Shown here one piece after another: positions 17,217 through 25,975 of a stretch of 64,000 nt of DNA. The translations under genes and the position numbers were made by a program. Below the pieces are notes generated by a model. It made no database searches. It was not told the DNA's origin and saw nothing but the letters and a program-made list of their open reading frames with translations. How positions within the stretch are numbered: position 1 is the stretch's first letter; each line of letters starts with the position of its first letter. The stretch spans positions 2,356,001-2,420,000 of the forward strand of contig OY760687.1 of NCBI GenBank assembly GCA_963663945.1, in the 5' to 3' direction. Source of the stretch: Bin87 sp963663945. Lineage in GTDB: Bacteria > Chloroflexota > Dehalococcoidia > Lucifugimonadales > UBA3495.

Positions 17217-18131
17217 TCAGTTGCGGTTTTCGCCGTCCGCGGAGGCGCCGTTGCCCGAATTGTTGCGGTTGTTGCCGCTGCCGTCCGGCTGGCTCATGCC
17301 GCCCATGCCGAGGAATGGGGAGAGCATGGAGGTGAATTCCATGGGGAAGATGAACTTGGTGGACGGGCTGGAGCCGAGGGACTTGAGCGTTTCGAAGTAT
17401 TGGAGGCTCATGGTGCGCCCGTCGATGGTGCTGGCCACGCTGTAGATGCGCTCCAGGGCGGTGCTGAAACCCTCGGCGCGGAGGATGGCGGCCTGCTGGT
17501 CGCCCTCGGCCTGGAGAATTTCCGACTCACGCTCACCCTGCGCATTGAGGATGGCAGCCTGACGCTGCCCCTCGGCCAGGTTGATGGCAGCCTGACGCTG
17601 CCCCTCGGATTCGGTGATCTCTGCGGTGCGGATGGCATCGGCGGATTTCTGACGTTCCATGGCGGCCTTGACCCCGACAGGAGGGTCGACCTCGTTGATT
17701 TCAACCTGGGATACCTTAACCCCCCATCGGGTGGTGACCTCGTCCATGCGGACCTGGACATCGTCACGGATACGCTCGCGTTCGGAAAGGGTGGTGGACA
17801 AGTCGAGGGAACCGATCACGGAGCGGAGGGTCGCGAATGCGAGGTTGATGACCGCCGCCTCGAAGTTCTGCACCTCCAGCACGGCACGGTCAGCGAGGTC
17901 TTCCATCACGCGGTAGTAGATCACGAAGTCCATGTCCACCACGACGTTGTCAGCGGTGATGTACTTCTGGGTGGGTACGCGGGTGACGCGTTCGCGCAGG
18001 TCAACCTTGGTGCCGTGGTAAAGGATGGGGATAAGGAAGCGCAGTCCGGGGCCACGGATGCCCACGTACGAGCCGAAACGCTGAACTACCATGCGCTGGT
18101 ATTGCTGGACGACTACAATCCCTGCGGCCAT
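17217..18131 (-). CDS. SPFH/band 7 (slipin-type) membrane protein
   Basis: 304 residues: a short N-terminal hydrophobic hairpin (MAAGIVVVQQYQR), the SPFH domain (about 15-180, VDLRERVTRVPTQKYITADNV), then a helical region of short Glu/Ala/Gln-rich repeats (EGQRQAAI units, about 185-235) and a Gly/Asn-rich tail. Slipins assemble into membrane rings with NfeD-type partners, and the nfeD gene lies 55 bases upstream on the same strand, as in the typical slipin-nfeD operon. Two almost identical 26-base stretches with a 33-base period (17550-17608) encode part of the repeats. Confidence 0.88.
   Translation of the reverse strand: MAAGIVVVQQYQRMVVQRFGSYVGIRGPGLRFLIPILYHGTKVDLRERVTRVPTQKYITADNVVVDMDFVIYYRVMEDLADRAVLEVQNFEAAVINLAFATLRSVIGSLDLSTTLSERERIRDDVQVRMDEVTTRWGVKVSQVEINEVDPPVGVKAAMERQKSADAIRTAEITESEGQRQAAINLAEGQRQAAILNAQGERESEILQAEGDQQAAILRAEGFSTALERIYSVASTIDGRTMSLQYFETLKSLGSSPSTKFIFPMEFTSMLSPFLGMGGMSQPDGSGNNRNNSGNGASADGENRN
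17550..17608. repeat. Short tandem repeat inside the slipin gene
   Basis: Two 26-base identical units with a 33-base period (17550-17575 and 17583-17608). They encode AEGQRQAAI-type heptad-like units of the helical region. Copy number could vary by slippage. Confidence 0.75.
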
Positions 18132-18186
18132 GTTGGTGCCTCCTTATGGGGCTCGGCGTGGGCCAAGTGTTGGTGCCATTCTAGCA

Positions 18187-19632
18187 TCATTCCTGACCCT
18201 CAACGGCCGCGGGGCCCGCATCAGCCTCCACGGTGAGCAACAGGCCCTGCACGGCGACCACCCGCACGCGACGCCCTTCTGGGATCGTGAGGCCGTCGTT
18301 GCTGACACCGGACCAGGTCTCGTCGGCGAGGGCGACGACGCCCCTGGGTCGGAGGGCGGACGTGACGATGCCAGTCTGCCCTACCAAATAGCCGGGCGAA
18401 CTGCGCCCGTCGCCACCCGTGCCGGCGGTCTTCGTCGCGCTTCTGCGCCCGAGGCGGGACATGATCACCTCGTATGACAGATATCCGGCGATGGACAGCA
18501 ATACGCCGCCGACTCCAACCAGCACCCAGCGGTTCACCGAAACGGTGGGAAAGCTCGGGGGGGTAATCCGTCCGCCGCCGAAGTCACCGAATAGCAATAG
18601 TCCGCCAACCACGAGACTCACCGCAGCGCCGATTCCTAAAGCGCCGAACCCCGAAACGAATATCTCCAGGGCGGCCAGAACGATTGCCAGGAGAATGAAC
18701 GCGACGCCCGCCCAATTGAACGGCAGGTTGCCCAGGGCCAGAAAGCCCAATCCCAGGCAGATAATGCCGGCGATGCCGGGACCGATGGCGCCGGGAGTGA
18801 GCATCTCGATAATCAGTCCGATGCTGCCCAGGGACAGCAGCAGGAAGGCGATGTTGGGATTGGAGATGAAATCGACGAAGCGCTCACGCCACTGCATTTT
18901 GACTTCCCGGACCTCGACGTCGTCCAGTTGCAGCGTTTGTTCGCCGGCGATGGTCAACACAGTCTGCCCGTCCAGAGCAGCGAGGAGCGCCGGCATGTCG
19001 TCGGCAATGAGGTCGATGATTTCCGCCTCCAGGGCTTCGGTGGCGCTGAAAGAGGCAGCGGTACGGACGGTTTCCTCCAGTGCGTCTGGGTTGCGGCCAC
19101 GCTCCTCGGCGATAGCGCGGATGAGGGCGGCAGCATCGTTGGTGGCCTTATCGGCCAGGGTCTCGCTGATCTCCTCGCCGGTGCTGGATACGGGGGTGGC
19201 GGCGCCTATGTTGGAGCCCGGGGTCATGGCGGCCACGTGGGCGGCAGCGGTGATGAACGTTCCCGCGGAGCCGGCCTGGGCTCCGCGCGGCGACACGAAC
19301 ACCGCCACGGGCACCGGTGAGCCGAGAAGGATCTCGACGATATCGCGGGTGCTGTCGTAGAGGCCGCCGGGCGTATCCAGACCGATGATCAGCAGCTGGG
19401 CGCCGTTCTCGTGGGCGCGGGTTACGGCCCGCTGTATCACTCGCACCTTGACCGGGCTGATGGTCTTCTCGACCCGAACACTGAAGACGGCGTCCGCCTG
19501 GGCTCCGACGCGAGCGTCAGGTCCGGCGAGGCCGAACAAGCCGAGGCAGATGAACAGGGCGCAGGTCACCACCACCGCCCATCGCCGGACGTACGGGCGG
19601 AGCGAGCGGCGGTTGATCACGGCGGAAATCAT
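18187..19632 (-). CDS. nfeD: NfeD-type membrane-bound serine protease
   Basis: 481 residues. A hydrophobic N-terminal segment (about 18-38) is followed by the ClpP-like 1510-N protease domain: IIGLDTPGGLYDS and SPRGAQAGSAGTFI, where the Ser of AGSAG is the expected nucleophile. Then come a transmembrane bundle (about 235-395, with repeated hydrophobic segments) and a C-terminal OB-like NfeD domain (about 405-480, VGQTGIVTSALRPRG). It acts with the slipin encoded downstream in membrane-protein quality control. It has a strong promoter (19651-19679) close to the ATG. Full-length architecture. Confidence 0.88.
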   Translation of the reverse strand: MISAVINRRSLRPYVRRWAVVVTCALFICLGLFGLAGPDARVGAQADAVFSVRVEKTISPVKVRVIQRAVTRAHENGAQLLIIGLDTPGGLYDSTRDIVEILLGSPVPVAVFVSPRGAQAGSAGTFITAAAHVAAMTPGSNIGAATPVSSTGEEISETLADKATNDAAALIRAIAEERGRNPDALEETVRTAASFSATEALEAEIIDLIADDMPALLAALDGQTVLTIAGEQTLQLDDVEVREVKMQWRERFVDFISNPNIAFLLLSLGSIGLIIEMLTPGAIGPGIAGIICLGLGFLALGNLPFNWAGVAFILLAIVLAALEIFVSGFGALGIGAAVSLVVGGLLLFGDFGGGRITPPSFPTVSVNRWVLVGVGGVLLSIAGYLSYEVIMSRLGRRSATKTAGTGGDGRSSPGYLVGQTGIVTSALRPRGVVALADETWSGVSNDGLTIPEGRRVRVVAVQGLLLTVEADAGPAAVEGQE

Positions 19633-19650
19633 CAGCAGGTACCTGAGTTC

Positions 19651-19679
19651 ATAATCAGGGCGGGGCGGAGGGATGTCAA
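19651..19679 (-). promoter_or_regulatory. Promoter of nfeD-slipin
   Basis: TTGACA (19674-19679), a 17-base spacer and GATTAT (19651-19656) on the minus strand. Transcription would start only about 12 bases before the ATG. It is back to back with the enoyl-CoA hydratase promoter, the two -35 boxes being 9 bases apart. Confidence 0.6.
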
Positions 19680-19688
19680 TCGGCTGGT

Positions 19689-19718
19689 TTGACTAGGGCC
19701 GGCGGCTGCCCATACAAT
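19689..19718 (+). promoter_or_regulatory. Promoter of the enoyl-CoA hydratase gene
   Basis: TTGACT (19689-19694), an 18-base spacer and TACAAT (19713-19718). Confidence 0.6.
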
Positions 19719-19756
19719 GCGGCTACTCGAAAAGCGCAACAGGAGCGGCGATTTCC

Positions 19757-20617
19757 ATGGCTTACCAATACATTCTGTCAGACAAAGAACGTGTCTCCAA
19801 GTGGGAAGGAAGCGGCGACCGGCGTCGCGAAGTGGTGGGCCACGTCGCGTTCCTAACCATGAACCGGCCGGAAGTGCTCAACGCCATGAACCGGCAGCTG
19901 ACGGAAGAGCTCCACGATGCAGTGAGGTGCGCCAACGAAGATCCGGAGATCGGGTGCATCGTTATCACGGGCGCGGACACTCACCCGCGAGTTCCGGCGT
20001 TCACAGCCGGCGGCGATATCCACGAACAGCGCGAGGACCAGGCGGCGCTCAATGCTGGCTCGCTCACCCGGGACGGCATGGACGAACGCGCCACCCGCCG
20101 GCAGCGGGGCGGCTACGAAGTCAGCGCCTCGGACAAGCCGGTGATCGGCATGATCAACGGACTCGCCTACGGGGGTGGCGCAGTGCTGTCCTCTTCGTTG
20201 GACATACGGATCGGGTCGGACGCGGCGCGGTTCCGGTTCCTGGCGGCCGCGTATGGACGGATCAACTCGACCTGGACACTGACCAACCAGGTGGGCTGGC
20301 CTCAGGCCAAGGAACTGCTGTTCACCGCGCGGATCGTGGAAGCCGAGGAGGCTCACCGGATCGGGTTGCTCAACCACGTGGTGCCGAGCTACCGGTTGAG
20401 GCAGAAGACCATGGAAATGGCCACCGAGATCGCCACCAACGACACGCCGTCGGTGATCGGCATCAAGCGGTTGCTGCTACAGCACAAGGGCCAGAGCCTC
20501 GAGCAACAGTGGATCAACGAAAAGGACTTCACCACCAACGTGCTGCGGGGCACGCTTGCAGAAGAGGCGTTCCCGGACTTCCTTGCCCGCCGGGGACGAC
20601 CCGTGAGTGGCGCCTAG
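19757..20617 (+). CDS. Enoyl-CoA hydratase/isomerase family protein
   Basis: 286 residues, crotonase fold. VAFLTMNRPEVLNAMNRQ marks the N-terminal spiral, GGDIHEQ and GMINGLAYGGGAVLSSSLDIRIG the oxyanion hole, and the DIRIG turn is conserved. The usual catalytic Glu pair (E144/E164) cannot be assigned with certainty: the region after GGGA has ..AAYGRINSTW. This may be a paralogue with other chemistry, for example a dienoyl-CoA isomerase or a hydrolase. AGGAG is present 12 bases upstream of the ATG. It ends with a strong terminator at 20641-20673. Confidence 0.85.
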   Translation: MAYQYILSDKERVSKWEGSGDRRREVVGHVAFLTMNRPEVLNAMNRQLTEELHDAVRCANEDPEIGCIVITGADTHPRVPAFTAGGDIHEQREDQAALNAGSLTRDGMDERATRRQRGGYEVSASDKPVIGMINGLAYGGGAVLSSSLDIRIGSDAARFRFLAAAYGRINSTWTLTNQVGWPQAKELLFTARIVEAEEAHRIGLLNHVVPSYRLRQKTMEMATEIATNDTPSVIGIKRLLLQHKGQSLEQQWINEKDFTTNVLRGTLAEEAFPDFLARRGRPVSGA

Positions 20618-20640
20618 CCCGCATTCCCTCGTCAGATGCG

Positions 20641-20673
20641 AAAAGCCCTCCCCACTCGCGGGGAGGGCTTTTT
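20641..20673. terminator. Bidirectional rho-independent terminator
   Basis: GCCCTCCCC and GGGGAGGGC pair around a 6-base loop, flanked by AAAA on one side and TTTTT on the other. It serves the enoyl-CoA hydratase gene on the plus strand and the small gene ending at 20693 on the minus strand. Confidence 0.9.
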
Positions 20674-20692
20674 GGTGTTCGGCATCATGGGT

Positions 20693-20965
20693 TCAGCGGG
20701 GGTTGCGATGGCGGTGCTCCGGGTTTTCGTTGAGTTCGGCCGTGTCGCCGCTCCACCTGGTTTTGCCTTCGGAGTCGATAATCGTGTAGGCGACCGGAGA
20801 CGAATCCGGTGGACAGTCTCCGGGCATCGCGTAATTGAGGTAGCGACTGGTAAGCGTGTTGGCGATGGGTTGGAAGGGGGACAATACGCGGGCTACAAAA
20901 GGTTTGTCCAGTACATTCACGAGGACCCGATTGAATTGATTAACTCCGCTGTGAACGATAGTCAT
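20693..20965 (-). CDS. Hypothetical protein, 90 aa
   Basis: Start at the ATG at 20965, with AAGGAGGGCACC before it, a near-ideal ribosome binding site. The longer open frame upstream runs through the hisB region and is not coding. The N-terminal half (VNQFNRVLVNVLDKPFVARV) is weakly amphipathic; the C-terminal part is polar and charged. It ends at a shared terminator. I do not recognise the family and see no motif. Confidence 0.65.
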   Translation of the reverse strand: MTIVHSGVNQFNRVLVNVLDKPFVARVLSPFQPIANTLTSRYLNYAMPGDCPPDSSPVAYTIIDSEGKTRWSGDTAELNENPEHRHRNPR

Positions 20966-21119
20966 GGTGCCCTCCTTGGAAAGCTGGAACATTGGGCTCT
21001 GACAATCCTCATTATACGCGAACGGAAGGCCGAATAGCACGGGCGGTTTCCGTGCGCGGCAGCAGGGTTCCGCATGCGCTGATCTGGGTGAAACCCCGCA
21101 AACAACGCCGGGGCCGGGT

Positions 21120-21734
21120 TCAGGCGTCCAGCGTGCCCTTGGTGCTGGGAACCTGGCCGGCGGCGCGAGGGTCGGGTTCCACCGCGTCGCGCAGGGCACG
21201 GGCGAGGGCCTTGCAGAGCGCTTCGGCCTTGTGATGTGGACTGACGCCGGCGAGCACCCGGGCGTGCAGATTGATGCGCGCTTCGATGGCGAAGGACTCG
21301 AGGAAGTGGGCAACGAGGTCGCCGGACAACGTTTCGACCATGACGTCATTGAGGGTCGTGTCGACGGCAACGTACGGACGGCCGCTCCAGTCGACGGCGA
21401 CCATCACCAGGGTTTCGTCGAGCGGTACGATGGCGTGTCCCATGCGACGGATGCCTCGAGGCTCGCCCAGGGCCTGGCCGAAAGCGCGGCCCAGCATTAT
21501 TGCAGTGTCTTCGACCAGATGGTGCCAGCCGACGTGGGTATCGCCCTCGGCTTTCAACGCAATGTCGAACAGGCCGTGGCGCGCGATCTGGCTGACCATG
21601 TGGTCGAGAAAGCCGTTGCCGGTGTCGACGTCATACCGGCCCTGGCCGTCCAGGTCCACGGATATCGCAATGCTGGTTTCGGCGGTGGCACGCTCCAGGC
21701 TCGCGGTCCGCGCGGTTGGATCCGGGATGGTCAT
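21120..21734 (-). CDS. hisB: Imidazoleglycerol-phosphate dehydratase
   Basis: 204 residues, the single-domain dehydratase of histidine synthesis. Metal-binding motifs are GDTHVGWHHLVEDTA (about 58-72) and SPHHKAEALCKALA (about 167-180), the two HHxxE-type sets that bind two manganese ions. Start is the ATG at 21734, one base after the hisC stop, with conserved TSIAISVDLDGQG following. Last gene of the his operon. Confidence 0.95.
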   Translation of the reverse strand: MTIPDPTARTASLERATAETSIAISVDLDGQGRYDVDTGNGFLDHMVSQIARHGLFDIALKAEGDTHVGWHHLVEDTAIMLGRAFGQALGEPRGIRRMGHAIVPLDETLVMVAVDWSGRPYVAVDTTLNDVMVETLSGDLVAHFLESFAIEARINLHARVLAGVSPHHKAEALCKALARALRDAVEPDPRAAGQVPSTKGTLDA

Positions 21735-21735
21735 G

Positions 21736-22830
21736 CTAGTCAACCCCGAGAGCGGCGCGGAAGCCGGCGACCACGGCGTCGGTTTCCTCGGGCTTGCCAA
21801 CGCTGGAGCGGATGTAGTCGCGCAGGAGCTCATTGTCGAAGTAGCGGAGGAAGACGCCGCGGCGGCACATGGCTTCGTACACTTCCAAGCCGCGTCCGTC
21901 GGGCATCTTGCAGAGGATGAAGTTCGCCTGGGATGGCCAGACGGTGATCCCGGGGATTTCGCACAGCAACTGGTACATGCGGCCGCGTTCCTTGACGATG
22001 GCGTCGACGCGGTCCAGCAGGTGGGCGGTGTCGGACAGGGAAGCCAGCAGCGCGATCTCGGCGGCCAGGTTGACGTTGTACGGGGGCTTCATGCCCATCA
22101 TGGTGGCGGCCAACTCGGAATCCATGGCGCCGGCCCCGATGCGGAGGCCGGCCAGTCCAGCCCACTTGCTGAATGTCCGCAAGACGACCAAGTTGCGGTA
22201 CTCCGAGAGCAGGGGCAATAGGGTCTGGCCGCAGAAGTCGTAGTAGGCCTCATCGGAAACGACCAACAGGCCGGTATCCAGCAGGGCGCGGGCCTGGGCT
22301 TCCGTAACCACGTTGCCGGTGGGATTGTTGGGCGTGGGGAAGAAGATCGCCTTGGTGCGCGGCGTGATGGCTCCCCGTATCGCCTCGATATCGATGTCAA
22401 AGTTCTCATCGCGGGGGACGGACACGGCTTCGGCGCCGGCTACGTCGGCGGAGAACGAGTACATGCCGAAGGTCGGCACCGGTATGATGATCTCGTCGCC
22501 GGGCGCGAGGAACATGCGCATCAGGAGGTCGATTATCTCGTCGCTGCCGTTGCCGGCTACGATGTTGTCCTCCGAGACGTTGAGGTAGTCGGACAGAGCC
22601 TCGCGCAGTCGGCGTTGGGCGGGGTCGGGGTAATGGTTGTAGTCGCGAAAACTGCCCAGCGCCTCGGCGACCTGGGGCGAAGGGCCGTAAGGATTCTCAT
22701 TGCCGTTGAGGCGAATGACCTGTTCGAGCGGGATGCCTGCCTCCTCGGCGAGCGTTTCGCTGGGTGATACGCCCTGGTAGGTCTTCAGGCGACTGATGTG
22801 CGGGAGTAGCAGTTTTTCGATATCAGGCAT
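21736..22830 (-). CDS. hisC: Histidinol-phosphate aminotransferase
   Basis: 364 residues, PLP class I/II aminotransferase. Visible are RLNGNENPYGPS (substrate region), NPTGNVVT and VSDEAYYDF (PLP ring contacts), then RTFSKWAGLAGLRIG with the PLP lysine in TFSKWAGLAG. The start at 22830 is chosen over a TTG 15 bases upstream. It lies between hisD and hisB. 20 bases separate it from the end of hisD. Confidence 0.95.
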   Translation of the reverse strand: MPDIEKLLLPHISRLKTYQGVSPSETLAEEAGIPLEQVIRLNGNENPYGPSPQVAEALGSFRDYNHYPDPAQRRLREALSDYLNVSEDNIVAGNGSDEIIDLLMRMFLAPGDEIIIPVPTFGMYSFSADVAGAEAVSVPRDENFDIDIEAIRGAITPRTKAIFFPTPNNPTGNVVTEAQARALLDTGLLVVSDEAYYDFCGQTLLPLLSEYRNLVVLRTFSKWAGLAGLRIGAGAMDSELAATMMGMKPPYNVNLAAEIALLASLSDTAHLLDRVDAIVKERGRMYQLLCEIPGITVWPSQANFILCKMPDGRGLEVYEAMCRRGVFLRYFDNELLRDYIRSSVGKPEETDAVVAGFRAALGVD

Positions 22831-22850
22831 GAGTGGGCGATCCAAACGCT

Positions 22851-24185
22851 TTAGCGGGTTTGCGTGGCGGCGATGTGGTCGAGGCGGGCCTGCACCGCGC
22901 CCGCGTGCCCGGGAAGCCCTTCGGCCTCGGCGATGCGGACGGCGGCGGCGCCGAGGTCGGTGAACCGCTGGGGGCTGAGACCGACCACGGGCATGGTGCG
23001 CAGGAAGTGGTGGACACTGAGAGCGGAACTAAATCGGGCGGTTCCGCCGGTGGGCATGACATGGGACGGCCCGGCGATGTAGTCACCCATGACCTCGGGC
23101 GAGAACTCGCCGAGGAAGAGGCCGCCAGCGTTGCGTACCTGTCCGGCCCACGCCCAAGGGTCGGCGACCATGAGGCAGAGGTGCTCGGGGGCGATGTGGT
23201 TGGCGACGGCGATGGCCTCGTCGAAGTCTTCCACCACGACGATGCAGCCCTGGCGTTCAAGGGAATGGCGGATGGTCTCGGCGCGCGGGTTGCCGGCGAT
23301 CTGGGAGTCCAGTTCGGCTTCGACGGTGTCGATCAGCGACTGGGAGTCAGTCACGAGGATGGCCGAAGCCATGGGATCGTGTTCGGCCTGGGCAATGAGG
23401 TCGGCGGCGCAGAAGACGGGGTTGGCGTTATCGTCGGCCAGGAGGATGGTCTCGGTTGGTCCGAAAACGCCGTCGATGTCCACCTGGCCCTGGACCATCC
23501 GCTTGGCGTAGGCGACGAAGACGTTGCCGGGGCCGCAGATCTTGTCCACTTTGCGGATGGACTCGGTTCCATAGGCCAGGGCGCCAATGGCGGGGACCCC
23601 GCCGACCTGGTAGACCGCGTCAACGCCGGCGATGCGGGCGGCGGCGAGCACGGTGGCATTCAGCGGCTCATTGCCGCGACGCGGGGTCGCCAGGACCACC
23701 TCGCTGACGCCGGCGACGCGGGCCGGAATGGCCGTCATCAGGACGGTGGACGGGTAGGCAGCGGTGCCGCCGGGGGCGTACAACCCGACACGTTCCAGGG
23801 GCCGAATCAGCTCGCCCAAACCTCCACCGAGATCAACCCAATCCCGGGGCAACGTGGCCTCGTGGAAATCGGTAATGCGGCGGGCGGCCAACTCCAGCGC
23901 CTGCTTGAGGTCATCGGGAGTGGAGTCCCAGGCGCCATCCAGATCGGACTCAGGAACCTGCAAGCTGTCCAGATCGGCACCGTCAAGGAGACTGGCGTAA
24001 CGACGGACGGCGTCATCGCCGCCGGCGCGAACCTCGCGGAGCATCTGCAGGACCGACGACTCGGGCGTCGCATCCGCGCCGAAGAGGTCGCGGGTGCGTT
24101 GCAGGACCGGGTCGGGCAACGACGAGAGATCGAGGGGGTCGATGCGGGTCAGGACCGATTCGGCGGCGGACAACCCGCGCACCAT
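22851..24185 (-). CDS. hisD: Histidinol dehydrogenase
   Basis: 444 residues. Catalyses the last two NAD-linked oxidations of histidine synthesis. The conserved blocks are APGGTAAYPSTVLMTAIPA, KICGPGNVFVAYAKRMV, DIDGVFGPTE, AEHDP, APEHLCLMV, and GPSHVMPTGGTARFSSALSV with the signature HVLPTGGTARF-like run. The start at 24185 (MVRGLSAAES) directly follows the upstream PLC-like gene, whose stop is 1 base away. The longer upstream frame lies inside that gene. Confidence 0.95.
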   Translation of the reverse strand: MVRGLSAAESVLTRIDPLDLSSLPDPVLQRTRDLFGADATPESSVLQMLREVRAGGDDAVRRYASLLDGADLDSLQVPESDLDGAWDSTPDDLKQALELAARRITDFHEATLPRDWVDLGGGLGELIRPLERVGLYAPGGTAAYPSTVLMTAIPARVAGVSEVVLATPRRGNEPLNATVLAAARIAGVDAVYQVGGVPAIGALAYGTESIRKVDKICGPGNVFVAYAKRMVQGQVDIDGVFGPTETILLADDNANPVFCAADLIAQAEHDPMASAILVTDSQSLIDTVEAELDSQIAGNPRAETIRHSLERQGCIVVVEDFDEAIAVANHIAPEHLCLMVADPWAWAGQVRNAGGLFLGEFSPEVMGDYIAGPSHVMPTGGTARFSSALSVHHFLRTMPVVGLSPQRFTDLGAAAVRIAEAEGLPGHAGAVQARLDHIAATQTR

Positions 24186-24186
24186 T

Positions 24187-24948
24187 TTAAGTCGCACTGA
24201 GATACTCCCGGGCCTGGGCCTTGGTTTCGTCGATGACCCGCTGGCGGTAGGTTTCGATGTGCTCGCGGGGGATCCGTTCGTACACACGCTCCAGGCTCTG
24301 GGGCATATGCTCCAGGAATCCGTCCACGACCTGCTGCACATCGTCGTTGTCGCGGTACATGCGGTTGAGGGCACGCTTCAGACGTTCCCAGGTGAAATCC
24401 CAACCGAGCAGGCGTGCAACCCAGCCACGCCACTCGTCGATCAGCTCGTCCTCGAGGAACTCCAGGGCCGGCATCTGGTCCACAGCGGCGATGGCGTCGT
24501 TTTCAACGACGAGATGGGGCTTTTCGTCGAGAACGACGCGGTCCATATCCAGTTGGAGCGCCCGGTCCCAAATGTGCGATTCAATCTCGGTGTCAGTGAC
24601 ACGGCTGTCAGGACTGAAATGCGGGCGGAACATGGTGGTGATCCACATCTCGTCGGCGACCAGATGGCTGACGTAGCCGAGAAGGAACGACCGTGTTTGC
24701 GGAGAGAGACCGTTATCTGAGCCAGCCAGATGCGGGTGCAGGTCGAACATGCGCTGGACGCCAGCGCCGACGTGAGCCACCGACAGGTCCGAGAAATGGG
24801 TGCGGGCGCGATCCCACTTGGTCATGGCGCGGATGTCGGGCGTAGTCGACCCCAGGTACGCGGCGCCAGGGTGATCTTGCGCGTATCCCCAATCCAACTC
24901 GGTGGCCACCTGCTGGCACAGGTAGATATGCATCGGTAGGTTAGGCAT
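24187..24948 (-). CDS. Zinc-dependent phospholipase C-like protein inside the his operon
   Basis: 253 residues, start at the ATG at 24948 with an AGGATG element upstream, overlapping the hisG stop by 8 bases. MPNLPMHIYLCQQVA, then GAAYLGSTTPDIR and FLLGYVSHLVADEMW are the His/Asp-rich helices of the zinc-dependent phospholipase C fold (H, D and HxxxD-type ligands). No signal peptide, so it is probably cytoplasmic. Its place between hisG and hisD with overlapping or abutting ends shows co-translation with the pathway. It could hydrolyse a phosphoester, but no link to histidine synthesis can be read from sequence. Confidence 0.75.
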   Translation of the reverse strand: MPNLPMHIYLCQQVATELDWGYAQDHPGAAYLGSTTPDIRAMTKWDRARTHFSDLSVAHVGAGVQRMFDLHPHLAGSDNGLSPQTRSFLLGYVSHLVADEMWITTMFRPHFSPDSRVTDTEIESHIWDRALQLDMDRVVLDEKPHLVVENDAIAAVDQMPALEFLEDELIDEWRGWVARLLGWDFTWERLKRALNRMYRDNDDVQQVVDGFLEHMPQSLERVYERIPREHIETYRQRVIDETKAQAREYLSAT

Positions 24949-25960
24949 GGTGCGCATCCTGCCCGTTCAACGAAGCGACACGGTCCATAAAGTCAGCGAA
25001 GGCCTGGGACTCGCCCTTGAAAAGATAAGACAACTGGGCCGCGGCGATGTCCACGCCTCCGCACTCGCGCAGGTGGGAGACCACGTCCAGCAGGCGGTTC
25101 TTCCGGATCAGCAGAGAGACGGCGTACCAGTCCTCCTCCTCGACGCTGAACACACGGGACACGGTGGGTCCCTGGATACCGGCGATCTCGGGCCGGGCCA
25201 GGATCATCGCACTGACATCCTCAGCGGAACGGCCCTGGACGTTGGCGGTGATGCGGTAATACGGGTCGGCGCGGAGGTGAGCCTCCAGCATCTCGGTGAA
25301 CGAGCGGGCAAGCTCGAGATCGGCGGGGCAACCGGCCAGGGCGGACGGGTTCGCAATGAGACAGGCCTGTGAGGTCAGGATCGTGCCGCCGTCCAGGGTC
25401 TTCAAGCGGTTCTCGCGGAGGGTTGTGCCGGTGGCGGAAAGATCGGCGATCAGGTCTGCGTAGCCGGCGATGGGCGCCGCTTCCAGGGTGCCGCTGGCCG
25501 GGACCAGGGCGAAGTGGTTGATGCCCCGTTCGAACAGGTAGCGGCGCAGGAGGCGGGGATACTTCGTAGCGATGCGAAGCTGGCGACCGCGCTCGTGGAA
25601 CTCGAGGGCCAGGTCGGCGAGGTCGTCGATGGACGTTACGTCAAGCCAGGAGTCGGGCACCGCCAGCACGTAGTCGCAGCCGCCAAACCCAAGGTCCTCC
25701 ATGACCGGGAGTACCGCGTCGTCGTCATGACGGTATTCCATCATCCGGTCCAGACCGGTGATGCCCATCTCGGCGCTGCCTTCCTCCACCTTGGTGGTGA
25801 TGTCGGCGGTGCGCTGGAAAAGAACGTCAATGCCGGGCAGGGACGGGATGGATCCCGTATAGCGGCGGGAGTTGGGCCGATTCACCTTGACCCCACAGGA
25901 GGCCAGGAACCTCATGGTGGGCTCGCCCAGTTCGCCGTCGCTTGGTATGACCAGTCTCAA
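24941..25960 (-). CDS. hisG: ATP phosphoribosyltransferase, long form
   Basis: 339 residues, catalysing the first committed step of histidine synthesis. The catalytic part has TADITTKVEEGSAEMGITGLDRM, ATKYPRLLRRYL and GTLEAAPIAGYADLIADLSATGTTLREN (the phosphate loop). The C-terminal part from about residue 245 (YYRITANVQGRSAEDV ... GIQGPTVSRVF) is the ACT-like regulatory domain of the long form HisG. It starts with TTG (25960) preceded by GGAG. Long forms normally do not need HisZ, yet a hisZ-like gene is upstream. Confidence 0.93.
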   Translation of the reverse strand: MRLVIPSDGELGEPTMRFLASCGVKVNRPNSRRYTGSIPSLPGIDVLFQRTADITTKVEEGSAEMGITGLDRMMEYRHDDDAVLPVMEDLGFGGCDYVLAVPDSWLDVTSIDDLADLALEFHERGRQLRIATKYPRLLRRYLFERGINHFALVPASGTLEAAPIAGYADLIADLSATGTTLRENRLKTLDGGTILTSQACLIANPSALAGCPADLELARSFTEMLEAHLRADPYYRITANVQGRSAEDVSAMILARPEIAGIQGPTVSRVFSVEEEDWYAVSLLIRKNRLLDVVSHLRECGGVDIAAAQLSYLFKGESQAFADFMDRVASLNGQDAHHA

Positions 25961-25975
25961 CGGGATGCTCCGTGT

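Noticed and set aside
22833..24200. A 455-codon plus-strand frame opposite hisD
   Set aside because: Antisense shadow of histidinol dehydrogenase, which is unambiguous.
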